Positions 46,745 through 58,429 of a stretch of 64,000 nt of DNA are shown here, piece after piece. Source of the stretch: Tamarix chinensis. Its lineage: Eukaryota; Streptophyta; Magnoliopsida; Caryophyllales; Tamaricaceae. The DNA is taken from positions 28,468,590 to 28,532,589 of the forward strand of contig CM060180.1 of the NCBI GenBank assembly GCA_030549775.1. Direction: 5' to 3'. Numbering within the stretch: position 1 is the stretch's first letter; each line of letters starts with the position of its first letter. The position numbers and the translations under genes are program-made. The notes beneath the pieces were generated by a model. It was given only the letters and a program-made list of their open reading frames with translations, ran no database searches and was not told the DNA's origin.

Positions 46745-48469
46745 GCTCATATCGAAACGCCAGATATCAGAATTCCTCAAGACCTCTGTTGATTCATACA
46801 ACAAAGCTTTGAAAAATTACAGGGACATTCACAACCTGAGAGAGGATACTTGGTGCAAAGAAGATTCGGACTTTGGCGTTGAGGATTCGGATTAAGACGA
46901 GGAAGTAACTACTGGTATCCCTTAGTCTGTTCTTACCAGGGACGAGAAGGCTTCTCTGCACAAGTCGTGGCAGACTATCCTCGTAATTAGACTCCTAGGC
47001 AAGTCGGTAGGATTTAAATTTTACCAGGAGAGGCTTACCAAGATGTGGAACCTAAACCAGTCATTGAACCTGATTGATATGGGCATGGGTTACTATATTG
47101 CTCGCTTTAGCTGCAAAGAGGATTATGATTTTGTCTTAACAGGAGGCCCTTGGATTGTTACGGACCATTATCTTTCGGTACGCAGATGGGAGCCAGAATT
47201 TCGACCTTGCCATGCGAGTGTCAACGCCTGACTGTATCGGTACGTCTCCCTGAGTTGCCCCTTGAGTATATTACAGGGAGAACATCCTAATAGCATGGGC
47301 AAGCTCTTTGGAACTCCCGTAAAAGTGGATATGACAACAGCCGAAGTTAAGAAGAGGAGGTTATGCATGGCTGGCAGTGCAAGTTGACTTGGGAAAGCCT
47401 TTGGTCTCCAAGTTTCAGTTGCGTCGCTCTATACAACATGTTGAATATGAGGTGGTCCGAATGATCTGTTACGACTGTGGTCGATAAGGCCATAAGAAAG
47501 AGGAGTGTGAGATACATGAGGAGTCAGGACTTAACGGGAGATCGTGTATTCGTGTTGGGATCTATTGCAAGGAGAAGGCTCCAAGGGAATAGGAGGAAGG
47601 CGCCGAATAAGGCCCTTGGATGGTTTCCCAGGCAAGGGCTAGAAGAAGACGGGCAAAAGACAAGTACAGCTAGGGCATCATTGGAAACTCTAGAAAGATA
47701 AATGATGGGGATTGAGAGGGGTAGTGCCTAAGGGTAGTCAACCATCTAAAATTGGACCAAACTAGACCGGAACTAAGTTAAAGATTGAAATTTTTTTAAA
47801 TAGAGAAAAGAGAATAAATTAGGACCGGATTTAATTTATATATATATATATATAATTAAAAACATCTATTTTTTAGCTAAAATATTAAGGAGTCTTTGAT
47901 TGAAATATTAGATCAAATTAGATAGGAATGAGACTGATTTTTTTTTTTTACTTTAGAACTAGAGATTGACATAACCAATCTAGTCTTGGACCTAATTTCA
48001 TAATATTCGATCCATCCTATATAGATATTTAGTTTCAACTGAATATTGAACACCCCAAACATCAACACAAAAGTAGGAAGGCTTTTGCTAATGACATGGG
48101 AAGTTGGGGATCATGGTTTGATACGCTTGGAAGCAACACTGGCATAGAGGAGACCATTGATCCAAGCCCTCCCGGAAGAATTAATGGTTGTGGATAACTA
48201 GCCACGAGAGACGTGGACCATTAATAGAGTTGGGGAATCATCTACGAGGCAGCGCCATCACCCCTAACAACTACTAAAGTAATGACAGAGATAAAAAGAG
48301 AGAAAAAAAAAAGTTCTTGCTAGCATCTCCAACTCCTCCCATGTCATTATTACTAAACCTAATTTTGAGGCTAACCACATGATAGTGGCCACTAAGGACA
48401 TGAGAGTGCTACAAGCCAAGGGTGATGACTCTAAGCAGGGGGTGGAGACGTCTCTAGCAAGGAGGTTAT
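46745..48469 (+). pseudogene. LINE ORF1 remnant (DUF4283 and zinc knuckle)
   Basis: The DUF4283 region at 46930-47230 reads KSWQTILVIRLLGKSVGFKFYQERLTKMWNLNQSLNLIDMGMGYYIARF, then KEDYDFVLTGGPWIVTDHYLSVRRWEPEF. A frameshifted CCHC knuckle follows at about 47470 (CYDCGR, stop, GHKKEEC), then GPWMVSQARARR near 47620. The sequence after about 47750 is heavily decayed. Plant LINE ORF1 proteins bind the element RNA. Stops occur throughout, including one inside the knuckle. Confidence 0.85.
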
Positions 48470-48474
48470 GGAGT
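48470..48474. repeat. 5-bp target duplication of Copia-2, left
   Basis: GGAGT before the left LTR; the partner at 57266-57270 is GGATT (4/5). Confidence 0.55.
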
Positions 48475-48748
48475 TGTGAAAACTCAGCTCAACTCACTGT
48501 ATGGTATCACCATTGGAGGTGCAATGAGAAGAAATATAGGATACGAACAAAATAGAAAGTTATCTTTGGTTTTATTATGTATTACTCTAAATTTATCAAA
48601 CCTGTAATCATTTTTATATACTCATAGTTTGTAATTAATCTTCTAACTTATTATAAATCGGTTGTAACTAAACCTCTATCTGTTTTACACATGTGCCTAT
48701 GTCTTTATTCACCTATATTACAATATGGGATACTTATATATATTCACA
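48475..48748 (-). repeat. Left LTR (3' LTR) of Copia-2
   Basis: Plus-strand TGTGAAAACTCA...ATTCACA, ending in perfect TGTGAA/TTCACA inverted repeats. It aligns along its length with 56991-57265, sharing for example GAAATATAGGATACGAACAAAA and ACACATGTGCCTATG. Confidence 0.88.
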
Positions 48749-48773
48749 TCCCACCCTCAAGTTATACATGGAG

Positions 48774-51700
48774 TGTAACGCCCCAAAATTAACTTCTGAA
48801 AAGTTTCATTGTACAACAAAAGTATATAATCAAAACAAATCGAGTGTTACCATTGTAATTGACATAAGTCTGGCTTACCATCACATCCTTATATCAATTA
48901 CAAGGAAAAATGATTTCAAATTCTCAACAAGATATAAAAAATTTATATAAAAAATAAAAAATAGAGAGGTTTCATAAATATAAATACAAGTTTGGAAATT
49001 AATTCTGAATACAATATACAACATACAGACAAATGAGATACCATGGATCTAAGAGTCTAAAAAAGTATCCGGGTAAAACCCTCCTTCTAATAACATAACT
49101 CTACGCCCAAAATTCTTAATACACAAAGTCACTCTGATTCCATACAAAGCATCAAAAGATGCAAAATTGTCAACTAGGTCCTCATCGACCTACACATAAA
49201 CCTCTTGGTCATCTACTCGTGGGAATAAGCAGCACTCATAAAAAAAATGATCAATATACTACGTAATGAGTAAGGTAAAAATACAGTTGAAACAGAAAAA
49301 CACATAATCACATGCATTCATAGCATAAAGTAGTATACATTGTAGGTACAAAAATCAATACAAGATAAATACTAAGTTTAGATATCCACTCTTTTATTTA
49401 TATTAAGTTTAGAGATCCCACTATTCTTAAATAGGTGGAACGGTTTGAAGCACCTCTTAGAAAAAACACGCATGAGTCACCATTATCATTCGATTGAACG
49501 AAACCAACACCTCTTAGGAAAAAATGCTCTTGAGCCACTATTCTTAAACCGATGAAACGGTTTGAAGTACCTCTCAGGGACAATACACCTAAGCCACTAT
49601 TATCGTCAGGTGGAGTGGACCTAACACCTAATCCTGACACATGTAATCTTCCACTTTAAATAATAAATGTCTTCTTCTTTAGTTCTTATCTCAATCATAT
49701 TCTTATTCAAGTTGAGTATAGAGGCCCAATATTCTTAATCCGGTGGAATGCACTAAAGCATCTCTCAGGGACAACACACCTAAGCCACTATTATCGTCTA
49801 GTGAAACAGACCCAACACCTCGGCCCCACTCACGTGATCTTTCACTTTAAATGGTTAGTATTTTATTCATGATTGGTTTTATAAGTACAAAAAATAATTA
49901 AGGCAATTGAGGCATGATCATACAAATAACAAGACCGTTCAAAGGTTAAGATACTTATTTTTATTTTTTTTAGAAACCCTAAATTCACACTTTAGGCATA
50001 ACTCCTCCTATATTGATCATTTACCCATAAAATTTAGTATTTTTTCCTAAAATATTATTATTAATAATAATATACCTGAAATTCAAATCCTAACTCTCAC
50101 ATTTTACACATGCGATAATAACCCTGTCTCAAAAGTTACTATTCCCAAAGCTCCCAAAAGCTTAATTTCACATGTAAGTCATAACTCTTCCCATAAGGAT
50201 CATATAATTACCAAATTCAATATACATCCCCAAAATACCAACATACCCAAATTTCATGGTCTAACTCTAACATTTTACACATATGATAATAACATTACCG
50301 TTTTAAGGTTACTATTCCCAAGTTAGGTCATTTTTGTCATTTTGAGGAACTTATAACATTCATAATCACTCCAATCACTCCAAATTACATTATTAGCATA
50401 TTTTCATCCATATAACATGTTAAAATATTAAATTTTTTATATTAACCCATATTAATCAAAATACCCTTATAGATAGCCGAAAGCCCTTATTTTACTAAAG
50501 TCTTATATCTTCAATGTCGTTATTTCCAAATCATCCATTTACCAACATACATCTTAAATATAATTATTTTCCACTTATCATATTTTATTAGGCCCATACT
50601 ACTCTTCCACAAGTTATACTCATCTACAAAAATACAATCTAGTGTAGTAACATCATATTAGCACATCTTTCGTTATTCATACTCTTTTTCTATCATAAAA
50701 TCTATATTATCATAATATATCATTAAACACATGCATTTAAAAATATAATATCAATAACATGATAATACACATGGCCATTCAAGCATTTAACACAAAACCC
50801 TAAACACCGAGTAGTACCCTTACGGAAAAAAGCTTGCAGTCTCTAAGCATGCTTATCCTATCTCGCCTCTTCCAGAACCTATGGAATATCACCTAAGAAA
50901 TTTTTTTAAAAAAAAACATAATTATAATTAAATGATATAATTAATTAGGGTTAAGGAAATAGAAGAGCAAAAGAATGGGGAAAAATGAAACTGAGGTTCG
51001 AAGGAATTCTTAGCCAAAACTTATGCAACAAAGAGGGGTTCAGTGGTGGATGCTAAAAGGTGGGGATGGGCTTTGGTGATGGCTTCTAAAGGGGGGTTTA
51101 GGTTTCAGTGGTTTTTTTTGTGGAAGGGGGATAAGGTTTCAATAGAAATGGCCAAAAGGTAGGGGCATTGTGGTGATTATTGTCAAAGGTGGAGGGATAA
51201 TTTTGGTGAAAATGGCCGAAGGTGGTGGGTGTGCTTCGGTGAGTTTGACCGAAGGTGGTGGGTGGGTTTCGGTGGTTTTGGCTAGTGCTTGGGGGAAGGT
51301 TGAGGTGATTTTGGTCGATGGATGGGATGAGGGAATGATAAAGTTTGCCAGTAGTGGTGTTGGTGACTCGGTTGGGCTCGCCGGTGGTGGATTTTTTGGG
51401 TTGTTTTAGCAATGGCAAGGAGAGGGAAGAAGGTTGTGTTGGGGTGCAAATTTTTGAAAGAAACAGAGGGAGAATGAGGATAGTTTCGTGCATTAAATGG
51501 GGTGGGTGGGTGTGTGTGTGTAGACATGCATGCACAAGGGGAAGAGGAAAGAGGGTGAGGCAATCTTGTTAATGCAACCCATCATATAGAAAAAGAGGGA
51601 GTTGATGGGCGATGGTGAAGGTAGTGTGTGCAGCTCATGGAAGGGGATGTTGTGCATGCAAGAGGAACGAAGAAGGAAAAAGGAAAACCGACTAGGAAGA

Positions 51701-51989
51701 AAATGTAAGGACGGAGAATAAAAAGAAAAAGAGAACAAGTGCAAGTTTAGATTTAGGTTTTGTTTAAGATAATTTGGGTTAAGGTATTAGGATAATTAAA
51801 TTAAATTATTATCTGGAATTAGGTTTAGTTAAGGAAATATATTAATAAACTAGAATAAAAATTAGAGTTAGGCTAAAATTTAGGATTAGGGATTTAAGGT
51901 AGAATAGAAATATTAATTTCTCAAGATTGGAATTAGGTTTTGATATAAATTACTCGAAATTAGGGTTAGCTAAAATTTAGGGTATTACA
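48774..51989. mobile_element. Solo LTR related to the giant-LTR element
   Basis: A 3,216-bp insertion starting TGTAACGCCCCAAAATT and ending AGGGTATTACA, flanked by TGGAG (48769-48773) and TAGAG (51990-51994). The start matches the giant LTR (TGTAACACCCCAAAATT). The block at 49211-49277 is strongly similar to 36598-36666. A CCACTATT...GGTGGA tandem motif occurs at 49405-49840, as in the giant LTR. No internal domain or second LTR is present, so it is a solo LTR. Open frames at 51098-51744 are low-complexity. Confidence 0.8.
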
Positions 51990-53330
51990 TAGAGGACCAC
52001 GAACAAGGCTAAGCTTGGAGGACAAAAAATCATGTTGTTGGGCACCAAGAGGTTTGATCATGAGATCTACAAGCCGAATACTAAACTTCACAAGGGAAGT
52101 ATGGAGGAACCCAGATTGAACCATATCTCGAACAAAATGACAATCAAATTTAATGTGCTTGATTCGCTCATGAAAAATAGGGTTGGCGGCAATATGTTGA
52201 GCAGCCTTATTATTAAAAAATAGAGAAATAGGTAATGAAGAAGAAATATGAAGATCTTCAAGAATACCAGCCAACCAAACCACCTTGCTCGAAGTAGTGG
52301 ACATGCTTCGATTTTCAACTTTAGTAGAAGACTTTGATATAGTTTTTTTTCTAGGAAATTAAAGAGGTGCCAAGAAAAGCACAATACCCTATCAATGAGC
52401 AAAAATTAAAAGCACAAGCACCCCATTTAGTATCACCATAAGAAGATAAATCCAAAGAGGAGTTGGCAGAGTAGAAAAGGCCAAGATTAACAGTTTCATG
52501 CAAATAACAAAGCACATGCATAGCATCTTGCATATGTGGAACACGGGGGGTTTTGGACAAATTGGTTGAGATTCTGAATGGCATAGGATAAATTGGGGCA
52601 TCTCATATTGAGATATAATAGATGCCCAATAAGACGTAGATAAGATTTAGGATCATCCAACAAAATACCATCATCAATAGAAAGCTTTAGCCCACAAGGA
52701 AGAGGATACTTGTAGTTTTGCAATCGGCCATCCTAATGGTCCAAATAATATCCAAGATATATTTTTTTTGGTGAAGAAAGGTGTCAGAATGAGAACGGGA
52801 AACCTTTAATCCAATAAATAACACATCAAACCTAAATCTTTAATAGTGAAAGCCTTATCAAGTGTTGATTCGGTGTCCCAAATATGCGTCGGATTAGTGT
52901 CGGTGAGCAAAAGATCATCAACGTACTCCAAAGTGATAGTTACATCAGTTGAATCATGCTTGACAAAGAGATAATATTCCCTTTTAGATTGAACAAAACC
53001 CATTTTGGTGAGACACCAAGCGAGTTTCACATTCCGCTGCCTAGAAGTCTGCTTTAACCTATATATTGAATGAAAAAGCCGACACACTTGTCCTGGATGA
53101 GCCTTCAAATATCCTTAGGGTGGTTTCATATAGAACTCTTCATCTAAGAAACCATGAAGGAAGGCATTATTAATGTCGGCGAATAGGCCACTACTTGATA
53201 GTGGCTAAAGTAAGAATCACACTAACTATAGCCAGTTTAGCAATAGGGGAAAACAAATGTTTATAAGCTATATTCTTGACTTGATTATAACCTTTAACAA
53301 CCATACGAGTTTTGTAGCATTCCACCAAAC

Positions 53331-53918
53331 TAAGGATGGAAATGGGTCCTAGACCCGACCCAAACCCGCTAAACCTGCCTTATTTTTAGCAGGTATGGAT
53401 CTATATATATTAAAATGAGTATTAATCTAGGTCCAATAGTCTCAAATCCAAATCCGACCCAAATCATTTTAGTGTGTGTGTATATATACATACTAATATT
53501 ATGTATTTCATCTTTTTCATAACCATGTTTGAGATCCTTATTTATTTTTTTACCTTTATTTCTGTGTATTTATTTTATAAACATCATGTATGATATTTTA
53601 TTCCAAAAGCATTAAAAGACTACTTAAAATTTAAAGTAACTATTTTAAAATGTTTATCTTTTTAGTTGAAGAAATTTTTTAACAGAAAATACATATTAAG
53701 CTATATAAAACATAAATATATTTATATTTACATAGATTATTTTTTTAAAATTCAAAAATAGTAGGATCTATTTGCTCGCTAGACCGGGTGGGTCTAGGTC
53801 TGGGTCTGAACTTTTAAGATCCAATGGATCTGGGTCGGATCTGAATTTAAGTAATATAAATGGGTTTGGGTTTGGGTATAGTCGAACTCGACCCAAAATT
53901 AACTCATTGTCATCCCTA
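53331..53918. mobile_element. Non-autonomous hAT-like element, relative of 28419-29600
   Basis: The 588-bp element starts TAAGGATGGAAATGGGTC and ends AACTCATTGTCATCCCTA. Flanks are CACCAAAC (53323-53330) and TACCAAAT (53919-53926), 6/8 identical. Subterminal GACCCG motifs and the AT-rich centre align with the outer element at 28419-29600. It has no nested insertion at the corresponding site (about 53601-53610). Confidence 0.82.
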
Positions 53919-55090
53919 TACCAAATTATCAAGCTTGCATTTAATTTTGAAAACCCACTTAGAACCAATGGCCTTTTATCTGGAGGAAGAGAGGTGATGT
54001 CCTAAGTCTTTTTATTCTCAAGAGTAAATAAATCCTTGTTCATTGCTTCCACCCACAATGAATCACCCTTATATTGGTCATAAGTATGCGGTTCATGAAG
54101 AACCAAGACATTAGATAAAGAAGTCAAGTAATATGGGGAGAGATGATTTGTGGAGGAATTAACAAATGAACATGAGGAATGATTACGTGAAGGAAGATAA
54201 GAACAATATAAATCCAGAAGAACGGTGGGAGGTTGAAAATTTATAGTAGAACGCAAGGAGCTGATGGTGGAAAAATGGTAGGACTTGAAGTAGATGGTAA
54301 TTCTCGAGTAGATGAGGTAGAATTTGGAGGATAAAAATTAGAAGAGTCACATGAATCAACAAATGATGACAACACATTAGGATGTGAAGGACAAGAAGGG
54401 AAGAAAAAATAGGACAATTGGGATTGACAAGTGATAATAAAGGAGAAACAGAAGATGATGGGACATGACCTTTGTATTTGTAAAGAAAAACGTCTTCCTA
54501 GAAAATGATATTCCGGGAGACAAAAGACCACTTGGACTCCAAGTCATACACCTTGTAGGCCTTTTGACCACACAGATACCCAAGTAAAATACATTCCCCA
54601 GAGCGGGCTTGAAATTTATAAGAGGTGGGATTATGGATAAAAACAAAGACAACCAATCACACACAAGTAACCATATGTAAGAGATTGATTGTACAGTTTT
54701 TCAAATGGGGTTTTTCATGAAAGGAATAAAATAGGAATAGGCTTAATCATGTGCATAGCTACTAGGATATAGTCGCCCAAAAATGTAAAGGAAGATATGC
54801 ATGAAAGCGAATAGATCGAGCAATCTCTAGGAGATGTCTGTGTTTCCTCTCAACTCTTCCATTCAGTTGAGGGGTGTAGGGGAGTTGTTCTCTTAGGCAA
54901 AATGCATTCTTCATGAAATATGCAATCACATGTTTGGTTAAGGAATTCACTACCATTGTCACTTTGGACACATTTGATTATCCGATTTGGGTCTTCACAT
55001 AGGAAATAAAGCCAACAATGAAACTTGACACTTGGTGTGTGTTGTTAAGAAGAAATTTCCATGTGCTACGAGAATGATCATCCACCACTA

Positions 55091-55128
55091 TATATATATA
55101 TATAAAGAGAGAGAAGAAGAAGAAGAAG
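55091..55128. repeat. Microsatellite inside Copia-2 (TA then AGA)
   Basis: A (TA)n run, a short GA run and (AGA)n interrupt the Copia GAG-pre-integrase region. Confidence 0.8.
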
Positions 55129-56990
55129 AAGCACCACATCTAGAGGGGTTCTTATATGGACCCCATAGATCCACATGAATCAATTCAAAACAATTGGAGG
55201 TACGATTATATACATCACAAGCTAAAGAAGAAATTCCATTACAACTACACATGTTGAGATATCTAATTCTAGATAAGGAAGTATGCCCCAATCTAGTATG
55301 CACAATGGAAATGTCAATTTTACAAGCATCAGCGCCGTTAAAGAGAGAATAAGGTAAATAATCTTTGAAAGATTTTCCAGGAAACTAAATAAGGTAAAGA
55401 CCATGTTGTTTAGTCCTTGTAGCTATGACTTGATCAGAAACAAGGTCTTGAAACAAGCAGTGAGACAAAGTAAAATGAGAATTCAGAGTGAAGTAAGGAG
55501 TATTCTCACACTAAATTATGTTTAAAAGGAGTGTAAAGCACGTCATGTAATATGAGGTGCATGTTCAGTGGAATGTCACCAGCTTGGGCCATCTATTGTT
55601 GTGATCCATCAGGAAGACTAATTGTGATTTGTGAGGAAAAATTATGAAGAGATAATAAAGCATTAACATCATAACACATGTGGCTAGAATCCCCTATGTC
55701 TATTATCCATATCAATGAAGGAAAAGAGTGTGGTAAATGCAGAAGTATCTACAAAGTTTGCCAATGAAGAAGTAGAGTTGTCATGACTCACTAAGCAAGT
55801 CCCATTCTGCATAGACTTTACTATCTCTTGATAGATGGCATTCATGGAATTTTTATCAAGATTCATGGGATAGGGCATGGATTTGGAATCCAGGAAAGTG
55901 TCAAAGGTCTCTCATGTATCACTAACAATTGCAGCCAGTTTGTTAGGAGCTTTTCCCTTTCATTTTGTTGTACCAATCAGGAAATCCAATTAACTTGAAG
56001 CATTGGTTAGCTGTATGACCTTTCTTATGACAATAAGTGCACTTAGTTTGGGCCTTTTATCTCTTAGAGTCCCTGGTTTTAGTATTTGGTTGATAACTAG
56101 AGTAATATTATCCTAGAGATTTATGAACAACAAAAGCATTGAGTTCTTGATTAAAACCAATTCTGACTGAGATCTGTCTCTACTTCTCCACCCTCTAAAG
56201 TGTATAATATGCCTTGTTAACATATGGCAACAGATCCATAGCAATGATATTGATATGAACAGCCTCATAATTATCATTAAGGCCCAATAAAAATTGCATA
56301 AATTTGTGTCTAGCATGACATTCCACAATTCTTTTCAACAAGGAACAAGTACATCACTGTATAATTCCACGTTCACAAATAGGAAGCGAATCAAATGCTT
56401 TGATTTCATCCTATAGGTTCTTGAGTTTGCCATAATATTCAACAATCGACAAATTGTCTTGAGTAAGAGGGCTCAAGTTGCGATTTAACTAGAGAATAAA
56501 TGGAGCGTTCAATTCACAAAATTGTTCTGTAATTTCATCCCATAGTTCCTTAGTTGTTGAAGAATAAGAAAAATATTCAAATATATTTGGTTGCATAGTA
56601 TTAGTAATCTAACAAACTACCATGTAATCACACCAAATCCAAGAATGAAATTCTGCCATGTCTTCTCACAGTTTTACACAAGCTCCGGTGATGAACCCTA
56701 ATTTGTTCTTAGGTTTCAATGCCTAATGAATTCCATGACTCCAATTTAAGAAATTTGATCCATTAAAGGTAGTTACAAGTAATTGCATGCCTGGATCATC
56801 CCCGGATGTCAGGTAGTATGGATTCTGATATGCTAGTGTCACGGAAGGAACAAACTCATTGTTCCTGGTAATTGAAATAAGAATTTCTGAATAAGCAAAA
56901 TCAGAAGAAAAAAGGATTATTTCTATATCATTATAAACGAGATGATTTGAACAAGAGAGGTAAAAGAAATTGAGTAGCCTCCAATACCAT

Positions 56991-57265
56991 ATGAAAACTC
57001 AACTCAAATCACTATACGATATCACCATTAGAGGTGCGGTGAGAGAAGAAATATAGGATACGAACAAAACAAAGAGTTGTCTCTAGTTTTATTATGTAGT
57101 ACTCTAAATTTATGAGACCTATAATCATGTTTATATAATCCTAATTTGTAACTAATCTCCTAACTGATTACAAATCGGCTGTAACTAAACATTTGTCTAT
57201 TTTACACATGTGCCTATGCCTTTATTCACTTATATTACAATATGGGATACATCCATATATTCATA
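56991..57265 (-). repeat. Right LTR (5' LTR) of Copia-2
   Basis: Plus-strand TATGAAAACTCA...ATTCATA. Both termini have changed from TG/CA to TA/TA relative to the left LTR. It otherwise aligns over its full length with several substitutions and small indels, so the insertion is old. Confidence 0.88.
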
Positions 57266-57270
57266 GGATT
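57266..57270. repeat. 5-bp target duplication of Copia-2, right
   Basis: GGATT, partner of GGAGT at 48470-48474. Confidence 0.55.
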
Positions 57271-58429
57271 ACAATCAGCCTTTAGGTGTGTAGCGGTCAA
57301 GTGCCATCCCACCATTAGGGACTAAGCCAGCCAGCTAAGAACACATGAGGTCACTAACCCCATGTGATTTTTCATTCTAATATATATAGTATTGGGTGCA
57401 TAGATAAAAACATCAAACTATTCAATCGGCGGTGCAGAGGATTTGATTCTTTTAATAAGTCATAGGATCAAGCCCTTTTTACTACATTTTTTCTTCTTCG
57501 TTAAGCCTTGCACCAAGTCCGCACTTTTATTCGCTTTCCAGTAGTGGACGATTAGCCCACGACAATTCATTTGTTTGTATGTTTGACTTTGTATTTTCTT
57601 TTCTTGTAAATAATTTAATTATTTATTAATAAAAAAATAATTATTTTCTCACTTTTTAATACAATAAATTAATAGCTTAATGGTTCTTTTGGAATATTAT
57701 AAAAGTCAAACTAATTAGTGTTTGAAGTTAAAATTTTCATTTCTATTTTTGGTTTCCTTTTAGTTTATTTTAAGCTTTGTTTATTAGATTGTGTGATCTA
57801 GATTTATTATATTCTAATTGTGATGTTGATAAATTATCATTTCTTATCGAACTATTATCTAATAAATGTATATTGATTATTAGTTAACAAAGAAATAGAG
57901 CTTTATTATTAATCATCCGACAACTAGTCCAAAAAATAGTTGTTAATTTATTGTTTATCTTGTTATGGTTATCGACAAAATTACAAAAGAGACAAAATAA
58001 AGTATCTATTTATATACGTTTTGGAATTTTAAAAACAACTAAATGTGTTGTGGTGGTTATATATAAAATTTGTTGCGTTGATAATAAAGTATGTTTATAT
58101 TTAGATGATTAATTTAGTTAAATAGTTATTTTATATTAAAGTATCTTGTTTATATTTCAAATAAAATGTGCTTTATAGAAGAAGTAAATAAACAAATAAA
58201 TAATATGACATAAAAATAATGTTTTCTTATATTACTATAATATATATTAAATAAAAAGATATAAATTTGTAGTATTATATATATATATATCACATTATAT
58301 AGTGCGGCTCTATAGAAACAAACTCCTAGCTTTATCCCTACCCACCCTCCAGCCAGTCCGGGATCAAGGTGGCTAAAGAGAGCTAAATTTGTTGCGCTAA
58401 TCAAACATAGAGATGATGAGTTAAGCACA
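57271..58429. other. Non-coding stretch between Copia-2 and LINE ORF2
   Basis: 57600-58330 is very AT-rich with no domain and may be a separate insertion. The flanking parts may be LINE ORF1-ORF2 linker but are too decayed to assign. Confidence 0.35.

Larger units (their letters stand above)
51995..56990 (-). pseudogene. Copia-2 gag-pol remnant
   Basis: In order from high to low coordinates: gag-like sequence at 55684-56330; GAG-pre-integrase at 55088-55404 (MHTRLGHTSLSRIRYLN); integrase at 54762-54971 (PYTPQLNGRVERKHRHLLEIARS and HAYLPLHFW). Next, 54002-54256 has the pre-reverse-transcriptase EPHTYDQYKGDSLWVEAMNKDL. The reverse transcriptase lies at 52806-53300 (LFHSIYRLKQTSRQ and the catalytic EYVDDLLLT). 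RNase H is at 51995-52584 (SYGDTKWGACAFN, KVVWLAGILEDL, NNKAAQHIAANPIFHERIKHIKFDCHFVRD). The usual acidic residues of RNase H are partly altered. Frameshifts, stops and the hAT insertion at 53331-53918 inactivate it. Confidence 0.88.
48475..57265 (-). mobile_element. Copia LTR retrotransposon, complete ends, internally interrupted
   Basis: A minus-strand Copia element with two ~274-bp LTRs (48475-48748 and 56991-57265) and a decayed polyprotein between them. A primer-binding-site-like TGGTATTGGAGGC abuts the right LTR on the minus strand. A polypurine tract TTGAGGGTGGGA precedes the left LTR. It is inserted in a LINE and has itself been hit by a solo LTR (48774-51989), just outside its 3' LTR, and by a hAT element (53331-53918) in the reverse transcriptase. 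Confidence 0.88.

Noticed and set aside
51098..51744. Overlapping open frames on both strands in the solo LTR
   Set aside because: They arise from G-rich/C-rich repeated phrases, with no recognisable domain and no conservation of frame with the giant LTR.
53768..54005. Open frames on both strands at the hAT/Copia junction
   Set aside because: They are translations of the GACCCG-rich terminus of the hAT element.
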